A stretch of 64,000 nucleotides of DNA, from assembly GCA_965206015.1 (NCBI GenBank), contig CBDBIW010000016.1:806001-870000 (forward strand), written 5' to 3'. Source of the stretch: JAJCYL01 sp965206015 (GTDB lineage Bacteria; Bacteroidota; Bacteroidia; Cytophagales; Cyclobacteriaceae). The position numbers and the translations under genes were made by a program. A model generated the notes under the pieces. That model was not told the DNA's origin. It ran no database searches and saw nothing but the letters and a program-made list of their open reading frames with translations. This document shows positions 9,909 through 18,907 of this stretch, in pieces. The first letter of the stretch is position 1. Every line of letters begins with the position of its first letter.

Positions 9909-12179
9909 ATGAAAGTTAGAAATTCCATTTTAATTCTTTTGGTGCTATGGTCAAACAGCGTGTTTTCACAAAAGACAGTTGATCAGGACAATTATTCAAC
10001 CCGTGTGAAGCTCTCAGACAATATGGAGCTAAACCTATTTACTTCCAGGATGTTCCGTATTAGAACCTCTACACTTGAAGGTGAAAAATTTCCGGCCCGG
10101 TATGCGATCCCTTTCGCAATCGGGAAAGTTGATAATTGGGAAAAAGTAGATTTTACCGAGAGGAATGATGATCAATATAAATATATAGCCACTGGTGACA
10201 TTGGGATCAAACTAGCCAAAGAAGGGGAACTATGGACTGTTTGGAGTAGTGACTTTAAAACCAAGATTTACCCTTCTGACGGCCCGATATACGGTATGTT
10301 TAAAGATGGCTACTCACTATTCGATGCTGCGAGTGCTTTCAATGAAAAAAATAACAACAGCCGCTATGCCCATTGGTTTTATAGCCCTGAATCAGGGAAC
10401 TACATTGACACCTATCTAGCAGATGACAAGATCCTGGACCAATTCTTCATTTATGGACCGGATTATCTTTCATTGTTTTCCCAAATCAATCAACTGATCG
10501 GTCCTGAGCCATTATTGAGAAAAAAAGCTTACGGATTCTTTCAAACCCAGCACCTGGCTTGTGAGGGCACCCAAACTGAACTAATGGAAATAGCAAGAAA
10601 ACTTCGGGAAAGAAACATTCCTGTTGACAATTTGATCATTGATTTCGAGTGGGGTGACGGTTGTGACCGATTTAAGGAGGTGACCTGGGGAAGTCGTTTG
10701 GACTGGTCTGAAAACTACGCTCAGCCTCTTTTTCCGGATAAAATGATAGAAGCACTTCACTCGATGCACTACGATGTAATGCTAATTCGTCATAATGCCC
10801 CAAATTTTGATAATAGAACGGGGCAAGGTTGGACTGAAGTGGTAAGTAATGACCAAAGTTGGTGGAAAGAATATTATCAAAGAATGGAGGAAGGTGTTGA
10901 TGGTACCTGGCAAGACACCCGTCAAAACGATGTCACTGATAGCTATATCTGGCAAAAGACCCAGGAGTACTTAGGACCGGAAGAGCGGGTGCTTTTTCTC
11001 GGGTGTCGAAAAATGCAATCGGTCAATCCCTGGGATTTTCGGTTTAGTACTATTCCCGTCAACCAGGTGATTGGTGCCCGCCGTTATCCCTTTGATTGGA
11101 CTGGTGATGCTTCCTTTTCCTGGAACGAACTGAAATGGCAGATAGAAGCCATTACCAACACCCACGGAGCCATGAAAGGGGTGACTTACATTACTTCCGA
11201 TGCGGTGGGAGCCAACTGGAAAATTCAGGCGAGATGGAACCAGTTTGCAGACTTTAGTTCCGTTTCGAGATCCCACAATCCGAAGCCCTGGTCAGGGACA
11301 ATTGACACGAAAAATTTTGAAAGTAAAATCAGGATTACCGGTCGGGACACAGTTAGGATCAAACAAGAGGTCACCGAATCCCGCAGCAGTGAAACCGCCG
11401 AAGCAAGCATCAGAAAGCATAGAAAACTGCGCTATAAGCTACTGCCATACATTTATTCGTATGCCATCGAAAATCACCTTTCCGGTTTGCCAATCACCCG
11501 GCCAATGATACTGGTTTTTCCTGACGACTATCTATGCAATGCCAACAATTGGCCGTACCAGTATATGTTTGGCAATGAGCTTCTTGTTGCCCCCGTTTAC
11601 GGTGATTTTAATTCCATGGAGATCTATTTACCAAGGGGATATGACTGGATTGATTACTGGAGTAAGGAGATCTATCCGGGCGGGGGGTTGATCACTTATA
11701 ATACTTCAGATATTAACAAACTTCCACTTTTCGTAAAAGCTGGGGCCATCATTCCAATGCGCCAGGAAATGAACTGGATTGATCCTGAGATTCCGGACGA
11801 CCTCTCGTTTGATATTTATCCTTCTGATTCTATTTCCACCTTCACGTTCTATGAAGATGATAATACTTCCACCAGGTACCAGAAAGGTGCAATTGGCAAA
11901 ACAACCATTACCTCTGATTGGTCAAGCGAGTCAATGACCGTTCGGTTTAGTAGGATGGAAGGAACCTTCTCTGGTAAGCCCGAGGAGAGGGTGGTTACCC
12001 TAAAAATTAACGGATTGAAACAACCTCAAAACATCACCAGAAATGGATCAAAATTGATTCAAAGCACGGAAGGAGCGGTCTCAAACTGGACTTACAATGA
12101 GCAGGTGGGAATGTTGTTCATCCAGCTAACGGTCAAGACAGATGAGAATACGAATGTCAGGATGGATTTCAATAATTAA
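9909..12179 (+). CDS. Glycoside hydrolase family 31
   Basis: A 756-aa exported enzyme (signal peptide through about SNSVFSQ). The GH31 barrel shows LIIDFEWGDG, the predicted nucleophile Asp336 in GTWQDT and the predicted acid/base Asp400 in WTGDASFSW, then the beta-sandwich with LPITRPM and LLVAPVYGDF. GH31 enzymes are retaining alpha-glycosidases (alpha-glucosidase, alpha-xylosidase, alpha-galactosidase and others); specificity cannot be assigned. It follows the UnbV gene by 15 nt and is probably the main degradative enzyme of this locus. Confidence 0.93.
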   Translation: MKVRNSILILLVLWSNSVFSQKTVDQDNYSTRVKLSDNMELNLFTSRMFRIRTSTLEGEKFPARYAIPFAIGKVDNWEKVDFTERNDDQYKYIATGDIGIKLAKEGELWTVWSSDFKTKIYPSDGPIYGMFKDGYSLFDAASAFNEKNNNSRYAHWFYSPESGNYIDTYLADDKILDQFFIYGPDYLSLFSQINQLIGPEPLLRKKAYGFFQTQHLACEGTQTELMEIARKLRERNIPVDNLIIDFEWGDGCDRFKEVTWGSRLDWSENYAQPLFPDKMIEALHSMHYDVMLIRHNAPNFDNRTGQGWTEVVSNDQSWWKEYYQRMEEGVDGTWQDTRQNDVTDSYIWQKTQEYLGPEERVLFLGCRKMQSVNPWDFRFSTIPVNQVIGARRYPFDWTGDASFSWNELKWQIEAITNTHGAMKGVTYITSDAVGANWKIQARWNQFADFSSVSRSHNPKPWSGTIDTKNFESKIRITGRDTVRIKQEVTESRSSETAEASIRKHRKLRYKLLPYIYSYAIENHLSGLPITRPMILVFPDDYLCNANNWPYQYMFGNELLVAPVYGDFNSMEIYLPRGYDWIDYWSKEIYPGGGLITYNTSDINKLPLFVKAGAIIPMRQEMNWIDPEIPDDLSFDIYPSDSISTFTFYEDDNTSTRYQKGAIGKTTITSDWSSESMTVRFSRMEGTFSGKPEERVVTLKINGLKQPQNITRNGSKLIQSTEGAVSNWTYNEQVGMLFIQLTVKTDENTNVRMDFNN

Positions 12180-12183
12180 TCAA

Positions 12184-12550
12184 ATGAAATTGATTTATCT
12201 ATTGATGCTATTGGCCCCTCTGATCTCTTGTGTTGAGCGTTCACAGTCAGATCATCTACCCGCCATGCAACTATTGAAAAGGGCTGGGCAATGAAAATGC
12301 GGCGATTTTTTCTCTTGATCTAAAGCCTGATGAGAGTATACTCGAATGGTACTCTCTGAATACAAAAGGAAATAGTGTGGTTATTGAGGGCAATTTTCAA
12401 ATAGTGCTTTGTAGAGGTGTTTATGACTATTTGAAAAACAATTGTAACAGCATTGTAAGTTGGTCAGGGGTGGAATCTTTCGATGACCCACTGTCGGTGG
12501 TGATTGAAGCTTTTAATGGGTACAGGCCAGAATCCCTCATGGAAGATTAA
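12184..12550 (+). pseudogene. N-terminal remnant of an alpha-N-acetylglucosaminidase-like (GH89) lipoprotein
   Basis: ATG at 12184 starts a lipoprotein signal (LLAPLISC) that stops at 12292. Shifting frame near 12281 continues homology-like sequence (NAAIFSLDLKPDE, then VVIEGNFQIVLC, YDYLKNNCNSIVSWSG) to a TAA at 12548. The second part resembles the N-terminal domain of NAGLU enzymes, in which a strand such as VRGSTGVA precedes a Y-L-R-D-x-C-x-C-H-V-x-W-S motif. About 110 codons remain of a protein normally around 700 aa, so the catalytic domain is absent. The tail overlaps the end of the opposing gene by 14 nt. Family assignment is from memory of the motif. Confidence 0.6.
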
Positions 12551-13904
12551 AACGAACATATTCCGCTCTATAGGGATCAGGGACGCCCACATGTGCTATA
12601 CTCAATATTTTGCCCTCAGGATCAAGTACAAGTATACTTCCCGATCTTGGGGAACAAACTAAAACATTGTCATTGTCCATTAGGCAGGCACTCCCCATCC
12701 GGTCTGCATAGTAATCATCTGGTAGTTCAATAACTATTTGTGGTTCTACCGAGAAGTTTAACTCATCAAGGACGAAGGAGAGTACCCTGGTTTGTCTTCT
12801 TTTTCTGCCATTATCCAGCATCATGTAGTGTCCTTTTCGATTTTTGTGGATGCCATGCTGTCCACTAAACTGATAGAGACTATCTATGCTGAAGTCACCC
12901 TCCTCTCCAAACTTCCACAGTACCTCTCCGGTTTTGGCATCAATTTTCCATATTTGATTCCAGTCCCTCATTGAGAGTAGGAGGTTACCGTCCGAATCGT
13001 AGGACAAGGCATTGGCATGGCCCCAATCATCCAGATGGTCCATAAGATCAGGGTCTTTTAAAGGATCCTTGTGATCAAATACAGACCATTTCCAGAGAAC
13101 GTTACCCATTCTATCTGCGATTAAGATCCCGTCTCCGGTAATCTTTTGATCAGTTAGACCGCCTGAAGGCCTCAAATCGTATGCCCGGGTATCATAAACA
13201 AGGGTGGCTATGTTTCCATCCGGATCAAGCCTGACCTCATGATGTGCCGTATAGTCCATTTCATCTAGTGCCAGATGTAACAGCTTTTTACCAGAAAGAC
13301 CATACTCAACGATATCTGCGCCGGCACTGTTCTTGTGTTTGTCATTTCCGTATAAAATGAGTATCGTGTTATTCTCAGTCCAATGTGAGACCTTAACCAT
13401 CCCATCGATTTTCTGGTACCAAACTATATCTCCATTGCTATTTAGTAAATGAATGTTCCCACGTGGAGTCCTTCTCTGTAGTAGGATGTGGGCATCAATC
13501 GCTTCATCGTTAAACTGACTCCATGACAAAGGTGTTAGGTTAGCGGGGATCTGTCCGGTATTGATTTTGTAAATCGGACTCTCTATTTCACAATCTTTTG
13601 TTCGGAGGGTTGAAGAAAACGAATACTCCGATTCTGGACTTAAAAGCGATAATGTTATTTGATGGAACGAACTATCTGCTGAAATGCTTGACAAATTCGG
13701 ATCATTCCCTTCACCATTTTTCCAGTATTTGATTTGAACTTCGGCTGAGCGCAGCGTTTCGATGGCAATATCAAAGCGTAGGGTGTTATCACTTTGTGGT
13801 TGAGGCTTAATGCTGACGAATTCGGATTCATGGCAGGTGGTTGGAGTACAGCCCATGAAGAAGAAATAAAATCCTAAGATATATAGAGCTACGTTGCTTA
13901 GCAT
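12537..13904 (-). CDS. Arylsulfotransferase (ASST)-like lipoprotein
   Basis: A 455-aa lipoprotein (FFMGC, Cys19). An N-terminal fibronectin-like stretch (about 30-115) is followed by a beta-propeller of the arylsulfotransferase family with histidine-bearing blades: AHHEVRLDPDGN (His221/222), WGHANALSYD (His296) and GQHGIHKN (His350/353). ASSTs move sulfate between phenolic compounds using a catalytic His. Some Bacteroidota homologues may not be active sulfotransferases. It runs convergently with the GH31 operon and divergently from the TPR-HTH gene; TGTAGAG repeats lie 60 bp upstream. Confidence 0.78.
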   Translation of the reverse strand: MLSNVALYILGFYFFFMGCTPTTCHESEFVSIKPQPQSDNTLRFDIAIETLRSAEVQIKYWKNGEGNDPNLSSISADSSFHQITLSLLSPESEYSFSSTLRTKDCEIESPIYKINTGQIPANLTPLSWSQFNDEAIDAHILLQRRTPRGNIHLLNSNGDIVWYQKIDGMVKVSHWTENNTILILYGNDKHKNSAGADIVEYGLSGKKLLHLALDEMDYTAHHEVRLDPDGNIATLVYDTRAYDLRPSGGLTDQKITGDGILIADRMGNVLWKWSVFDHKDPLKDPDLMDHLDDWGHANALSYDSDGNLLLSMRDWNQIWKIDAKTGEVLWKFGEEGDFSIDSLYQFSGQHGIHKNRKGHYMMLDNGRKRRQTRVLSFVLDELNFSVEPQIVIELPDDYYADRMGSACLMDNDNVLVCSPRSGSILVLDPEGKILSIAHVGVPDPYRAEYVRFNLP

Positions 13905-13964
13905 GAGATCAAGTTAATTGAAACTTTGCAGTCAGAAATACCCTGAAGTGAGAATTAAGACACG

Positions 13965-13982
13965 TGTAGAGGTAGTGTAGAG
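13965..13982 (+). promoter_or_regulatory. TGTAGAG direct repeat, distal
   Basis: TGTAGAG at 13965 and 13976 with an 11-bp period, between the divergent ASST-like gene (start at 13904) and the TPR-HTH gene (start 14118). It matches the period of the pair before susC. Confidence 0.45.
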
Positions 13983-14061
13983 TTATTTAATGGTGATTTA
14001 TTAGTTTAAATGACTGAAAATGTGAATTTTGGAGATGATTATGAGTTAGATGAAAATTTCC

Positions 14062-14081
14062 TGTAGAGGTAACTGTAGAGG
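14062..14081 (+). promoter_or_regulatory. TGTAGAGG direct repeat, proximal
   Basis: TGTAGAGG at 14062 and 14074 with a 12-bp period, 37 bp before the TPR-HTH start. With the distal pair it gives four half-sites in 120 bp. I infer autoregulation or a common regulator. Confidence 0.45.
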
Positions 14082-14088
14082 AATTTTG

Positions 14089-14103
14089 ACCTGTATAACA
14101 GGT
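14089..14103 (+). promoter_or_regulatory. ACCTGT-ATA-ACAGGT inverted repeat
   Basis: A perfect 6-bp inverted repeat with a 3-nt spacer, 14 nt before the start codon of the TPR-HTH gene. It could be an operator or a leader hairpin. Confidence 0.4.
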
Positions 14104-14117
14104 AAACTTATTGCATC

Positions 14118-15797
14118 ATGAAGAAATTAGCTCACTCTGGCTTGTTGCTTTTTCTTGGTTTTAATCTCTCAGCACAAACTTTAGTAGATAAACAGTACGA
14201 TGTCAAATTTATTGACAGCTTAGAGAGCAGATTGAAGGGTGCAGATAACCCGGAGCGACTTAATTTGCTGAACGCTCTCGCTGAAGCTTACTGGTTTAAC
14301 AATCCGGACTTGACATTAAGACATGCCAATGAAGCACTCATATTGTCGGAAAACCTTAATGATGAAAAAGCTAAAGGCTATGCATTCATTAATATTTGTC
14401 AGGGCTATTTACTTAAAGACATTTATGACAAAGCCCTTGAATATGGACTGAAATCACTGGAAGTCAGGGAAAGACTAGAGGATCAGGAAGATATTGCATA
14501 CACGCTACGAACCCTGGGTTGGTTGTATTATGATATTGAGGATTCGGAGCTTGCACAGGAATATCATGAAAAGGTGTTGGAGATTAATCTGCGCATGAAT
14601 AATACAGAGCGGATAGCTTATAGCTACAATAGCCTGGGGCTGGTATACGCCCAGAAAGGCGACCATGAACAAGCCATTGATCACTTCCTGAAATCACTTC
14701 AAATGAAAGAACGATTGGAAAAAAGCGATCGGATTTCAGAGAGCCTTACAAATATCGGGATCAGCTATTCCGCCTTAGGCGAGTATAGTCTGGCACTGGA
14801 TTACTTACTCAAAGCTTCAAAAATATTTGAGAAAAGTAATGATCACTATGGGCTCCCATTGATTCATAATGAGCTTGCCCTGGTCTATATGAGATTGAAT
14901 CAGCTTGAGGTAGCTAACGAAATTTTAAATAAGACGATCCCACTGATTGACCAGCTCAGTGATAAGCAAGGGCTTAAAATGAAATATTACCTGGTGAGGT
15001 CAGAATATCACGAAAAGATTGGAAACCACCATGATGCTCTTGAAGATTATCGAAAGTATACCCAGCTGTATAATAAGATCCTCTCTCGAGAACAAAATCA
15101 TAAACTGGCCCATATGAGGGTATCTGATGCAAGTGAGAAAAGAGAAGGTCAAATTAAATTATTGGCGCAGGAAAAGAAGTTAGCCGAGTTGAACAGGCAA
15201 GGACTGATGGTGGGAATCTTTCTATTATTTGTAATAGCCATATTGGTTGTGACAAGGATGCGTAGCAGTTTCAAAAAGCGCAATACTATTTATGAAACCA
15301 ACCAGGCACTATCCGCTGAGAAATTAAGAAATGAAAAACTTGTTCATGACAATTTACAAAATGAATTGCAATTCAAGAGTCAGGAATTGGTCAATTTCGG
15401 ATTACATATCTCCCAAAAGAATGAGCTCTATCTCGGCTTTATAAAGCAATTGCAGGAGCTTGAGTTTTTGAATAAGTATGATGCCAGAGATAAGATAAGA
15501 AGCCTCATCCAATATTTTAGTCAACAATTGAAGTTTAACGAAACATTGGATGATTACGAAACGGATCCAGAGTACATTAATGACGATTTTTTCTTCAGGT
15601 TGCAAACCAAGTTTCCCAAGCTAACGGATCATGACAAACGCCTGGTTGCCCAACTGCGACAGAAACTAAGCTCAAAAGAGATTTCGACTTTGAATAATAT
15701 CTCAGTCAAATCAGTTGAAATTAGCAGGTACAGGCTACGTAAGAAACTTGAACTTACTAAGGACCAAAACCTTGTGGAGTACGTTCAGACCATTTAA
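14118..15797 (+). CDS. TPR-transmembrane-HTH transcriptional regulator
   Basis: A 559-aa protein. In order: signal peptide (1-20, ending NLSAQ), periplasmic TPR array (about 45-320; repeats such as YNSLGLVYAQKGDHEQAIDHFLKS within 168-193), one transmembrane helix (about 362-381), cytoplasmic coiled coil (about 395-430), and a C-terminal helix-turn-helix of the LuxR type (about 503-555: LSSKEISTLNNISVKSVEISRYRLRKKL). This is a one-component membrane-spanning regulator layout found in Bacteroidota glycan loci. I infer control of the adjacent SusCD/GH31 genes through the TGTAGAG repeats; the ligand is unknown. Confidence 0.85.
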   Translation: MKKLAHSGLLLFLGFNLSAQTLVDKQYDVKFIDSLESRLKGADNPERLNLLNALAEAYWFNNPDLTLRHANEALILSENLNDEKAKGYAFINICQGYLLKDIYDKALEYGLKSLEVRERLEDQEDIAYTLRTLGWLYYDIEDSELAQEYHEKVLEINLRMNNTERIAYSYNSLGLVYAQKGDHEQAIDHFLKSLQMKERLEKSDRISESLTNIGISYSALGEYSLALDYLLKASKIFEKSNDHYGLPLIHNELALVYMRLNQLEVANEILNKTIPLIDQLSDKQGLKMKYYLVRSEYHEKIGNHHDALEDYRKYTQLYNKILSREQNHKLAHMRVSDASEKREGQIKLLAQEKKLAELNRQGLMVGIFLLFVIAILVVTRMRSSFKKRNTIYETNQALSAEKLRNEKLVHDNLQNELQFKSQELVNFGLHISQKNELYLGFIKQLQELEFLNKYDARDKIRSLIQYFSQQLKFNETLDDYETDPEYINDDFFFRLQTKFPKLTDHDKRLVAQLRQKLSSKEISTLNNISVKSVEISRYRLRKKLELTKDQNLVEYVQTI

Positions 15798-16065
15798 TCG
15801 ATGGATGCAGCTTTGAACTTTACCAAGAGGCTTTCATCAATTTTTAAGTGCTACATAATAGAATACGACCCGGTTAAACATTGTCCACTTTCCGTAACTC
15901 CCTCATTCATTATTTCATAATTCGTGATATCGTAGAATGATAAATTCGATAGTAATCTACGCTTAATGTATATTAAAAGTACAATTAGGGGTATCAGACC
16001 CAACTCTGCTAAAATTTACGGCCTGGAGATAATTTCGAATAAGAATCCTAACTTTGACCAAAGAA

Positions 16066-16613
16066 ATGAACGAACAAAAGCTGGGCATACCCGATGAAGT
16101 TGTCATAAACAAAATCCATCTCATCAGAGGGCAAAAAGTGATGTCGGATCGTGACTTGGCGGAACTTTATGGTGTAGAAACCAAATACTGAAAAAGGCAG
16201 GTTCGAAGAAACATTGGACGGTTCCCGGAGGACTTCATGCCCCAAATGAGTAAAGAAGAGTTTAGCGAATGGAGGAGCCAATTTGTCACCTCCAATTCCT
16301 CTGATAAGATGGGATCAAGATATGCTCCAGTGGTTTTTACTGAGCGAGGAATGGCCCAATTATCCAGTGTATAATTAATAGTGGAAGAGCCATAAAGGTG
16401 AATATTCAAATCATTCGCTTGTTTATTAAAATGAGACAGATACTACTAATCAACAAAGACTTATTAGTAAAAATGAATGAGTTAGAATCCAAAGTAGCCA
16501 GCCATGACGAACGCATTAAACAAGTATTTTCCTACTTAAAACAATTTGTCAAAGACCAGAAAAAACCCTGCACACAAATAGGCTTCAAAACCAACACAAA
16601 AAAAGCGCATTGA
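16066..16613 (+). pseudogene. ORF6N-domain protein, disrupted
   Basis: From ATG 16066 the frame gives a clear ORF6N N-terminus (LIRGQKVMSDRDLAELYGVET) with an in-frame TGA at about 16189, then RRNIGRFPEDFMPQMSKEEF and VVFTERGMAQLSSV. A frameshift near 16370 is needed to reach NSGRAIKVNIQIIRLFIKMR and the C-terminal coiled coil. ORF6N proteins are DNA-binding proteins of phages and mobile regions. One nonsense change plus one frameshift make this a recent relic. Confidence 0.85.
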
Positions 16614-16726
16614 AACACAAGGGTTGGTTGAAAAGATTTTTAAGGTTTCCCTACAGCAGAAAATCAGTCCAATTGTGTGAGAAATTTATAACCTGGGAAA
16701 TAGTGTCTGATTGAGGTACACCTTAA

Positions 16727-16803
16727 CCTGACGTCAGGCATTGTACACTCATTCTGTCAGATTGGAATCCATTTATAACTTTTATTTATAACTTTACTGA
16801 CAG
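16727..16803. repeat. Palindrome, inverted and direct repeats before the resolvase relic
   Basis: CCTGACGTCAGG (16727-16738) is a perfect 12-bp palindrome. CTGTCAG (16754) and CTGACAG (16797) form an inverted repeat around two direct copies of ATTTATAACTTT. The lie just before the serine-recombinase fragment makes a degenerate recombination site possible, but this is unproven. Confidence 0.3.
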
Positions 16804-16812
16804 TTTGATATT

Positions 16813-16980
16813 ATGGTCATAGACTCTATTCTGACACTATTGACTTACACGAGAAATGAACGGGAAAAAATCGGGTATATCCGGGTCAGTACGCTTACTC
16901 AAAATCATGAGCGTCAACTTGAAATACTTCAGTTGGATAAATGCTTTCAAACACAAGAAAACAGAACTATCAAAACATAA
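16813..16980 (+). pseudogene. Serine recombinase (resolvase) N-terminal fragment
   Basis: A 55-codon frame whose middle reads IGYIRVSTLTQNHERQLE, the N-terminal signature of resolvase/invertase serine recombinases, with the catalytic Ser in YIRVST. The protein stops after about 35 conserved residues, so most of the catalytic domain and the DNA-binding domain are missing. The first 17 codons do not look like family sequence. Confidence 0.75.
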
Positions 16981-16998
16981 TTAACATATACTTTCACT

Positions 16999-17889
16999 AT
17001 GAAGAGACTTATTATACTTTTTATTTTGGTACTTTCGTTTTCTTGTAGCTCGTCAAAAAACTCCAGTGATAAAATTAAAATTTTAATCATTGATGGTTTT
17101 AGTAATCATGATTGGCAGGCAACCACGCAAACGCTACAAACTATATTAAAGAAAGATAATAGTTTTATTGTTGAGGTTTCAACAGTGCCTAAAAAAAGCA
17201 CCAGTGAGTGGAAAATTTGGAAGCCATTATTTATGGACTATGATGTTATCATTCAGACTACTAATGACTACGGTAATGGCGGAGAGTGGCCTATTGCGGC
17301 AAAATTATCTTTTGAGAAATATATCACCAATGGTGGAGGGCTATTAGTATATCATTCTGCAAATAATGCTTTTAGAGACTGGACTGAATATAATAACATG
17401 ATTGGTCTTGGTTGGCGACACAAAAATTTCGGGAAAGCAGTAATTATTGAAGATGGAAAACCTGTAATCATCGCAAAAGGTGATGGAGAAAATACAGGGC
17501 ATGGTCAACGTTTTGATGCGTTGGTAACGCGGATTGATAACCATCCAATTCATAATGGTTTGCCAAAACAATGGCTAGCTGCTGATATTGAGGTCTATAG
17601 GTATGCTCGTGGTCCAGCAACAAATATGAGTGTTTTGTCTTATGGCAAAGATGCCCAAACTGGGTTGAATTTTCCAATCGAATGGGTTGTGGAGTATGGC
17701 AAAGGACGTGTGTATAACTCAACTTATGGACATTATTGGCATGGTTTGAAGAGTGTTCCTGCAGGTATGCGTTGTGTCGCTTTTCAAACTTTGTTTCTTA
17801 GAGCAGTAAAATGGTTAGCGAAGGCAGAAGTTAAGTCCTCTTATCCTAAAAACTTTCCAACGAAAGACCAGATTTCTCTTTATGATTAA
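16999..17889 (+). CDS. ThuA-like domain lipoprotein
   Basis: A 296-aa lipoprotein (VLSFSC, Cys16) with a ThuA glutamine-amidotransferase-like fold: KILIIDGFSNHDW, GGGLLVYHSANNAFRDW, HPIHNGLP and GKGRVYNSTYGHYWHG. ThuA-type proteins are linked to sugar metabolism, but the reaction of secreted members is unknown. It starts 18 nt after the resolvase relic and is more AT-rich than the glycan locus, which suggests separate acquisition. Confidence 0.88.
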   Translation: MKRLIILFILVLSFSCSSSKNSSDKIKILIIDGFSNHDWQATTQTLQTILKKDNSFIVEVSTVPKKSTSEWKIWKPLFMDYDVIIQTTNDYGNGGEWPIAAKLSFEKYITNGGGLLVYHSANNAFRDWTEYNNMIGLGWRHKNFGKAVIIEDGKPVIIAKGDGENTGHGQRFDALVTRIDNHPIHNGLPKQWLAADIEVYRYARGPATNMSVLSYGKDAQTGLNFPIEWVVEYGKGRVYNSTYGHYWHGLKSVPAGMRCVAFQTLFLRAVKWLAKAEVKSSYPKNFPTKDQISLYD

Positions 17890-17957
17890 AAGCAAAAGCG
17901 AAGCCTTTATGAATTGTAGTCATAGTTCAGCAACCATTTGATAATATGAGAGTTATA

Positions 17958-18173
17958 TCAACCGTTATAAAACAATATTAAGGTGAAAAATTTAGTGAGT
18001 TTATTTATTATAATTGTTATTTCAGGATATACTTTCTTTTTTCTGAGTAGAGAAACCAATATATCTTGCGCCATGCCTTGCGCCAGATCCAAGTCATGAA
18101 CATATTCATTTGCCAATATGACCATGCGTTTAAAATAGACTTCATAATACAATTGAACTTCTTTGGGCTTCAT
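17958..18173 (-). pseudogene. ECF sigma factor fragment (region 2)
   Basis: A 71-codon frame whose first 45 residues (LYYEVYFKRMVILANEYVHD, then DLAQGMAQDILVSLLRKKK) match the region-2 pattern of Bacteroidota ECF sigma-70 factors. The rest is unrelated, and regions 3-4 are absent. ECF factors of this type usually head SusCD operons with an anti-sigma gene; none is present here. Confidence 0.6.
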
Positions 18174-18264
18174 AAGTGACCACCATATTACTCTCTATTA
18201 ATCTCTTACATGTTCCAGTTTACGTGAATTTTTTACAGCATTCTGCAATTGAGTCATGCTATAC

Positions 18265-18759
18265 CTATTTGTGATTTAAAGTAGTATTACTGGTCACTAA
18301 AGGAAAGCCTGAATTCCAAATGTCCCGATGCATTTTCCAAATTCCAATGGTATCCTTTTTCCAGATTTCCAGGAAACTACCCTCATCACCAACTTCTTTT
18401 CCATCAATCTCAAAAACCATCACGTAATTACCCCTGGCGAAGGCAATATTGTTACCCCCTTCGATCTCTACTTTTAAAAATTCAAATTTTAACAACTCAG
18501 GCATTTCTGATAGCATTTGACGGTAAGCCGGTATGCCATGAACCTCAGGAGTGTTGGGAGGCATGGCTACAATATCTTCCATGAGAATTGCCGTAGCTCT
18601 GTCTAAATCTTTCTCAAAGGTTCCTCTTAAAAACTCTTGTTCTTGATCTCTGATGGAAATTTTATCTTGACCAGTAATTTCACACTCACAGGGCGGAGCT
18701 GGTGGCTGGCATCCAAATCCAATCAAAATTGGCACAATCAATAATCTTTTCAATTTCAT
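18265..18759 (-). CDS. SnoaL/DUF4440-like (NTF2-fold) lipoprotein
   Basis: I chose the ATG at 18759 because it gives a lipoprotein signal (LIGFGC). The longer frame to 18807 adds 16 residues that do not fit a signal. The mature part (about 145 aa) looks like an NTF2-fold domain: QEQEFLRGTFEKDLDRATAI, MEDIVAMPPNTPEVHGIPAY and a C-terminal W-K-x-x-R-D-I-W-N. Members are often small ligand-binding or isomerase-like proteins; no function can be assigned. Confidence 0.75.
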   Translation of the reverse strand: MKLKRLLIVPILIGFGCQPPAPPCECEITGQDKISIRDQEQEFLRGTFEKDLDRATAILMEDIVAMPPNTPEVHGIPAYRQMLSEMPELLKFEFLKVEIEGGNNIAFARGNYVMVFEIDGKEVGDEGSFLEIWKKDTIGIWKMHRDIWNSGFPLVTSNTTLNHK

Positions 18760-18907
18760 AGTTAGGTATTTTGCTACTAAAGTTAATGAGCCTCTAATGA
18801 ATAGCAAAAATTGATTTTAGCTTAACTCAGCGTTTTTTTGATAAAATATTTTTTGTCACCTCATCTACCCGTGGCAAAAGATAGTAGTGATATATTTGAG
18901 TGAAGCC

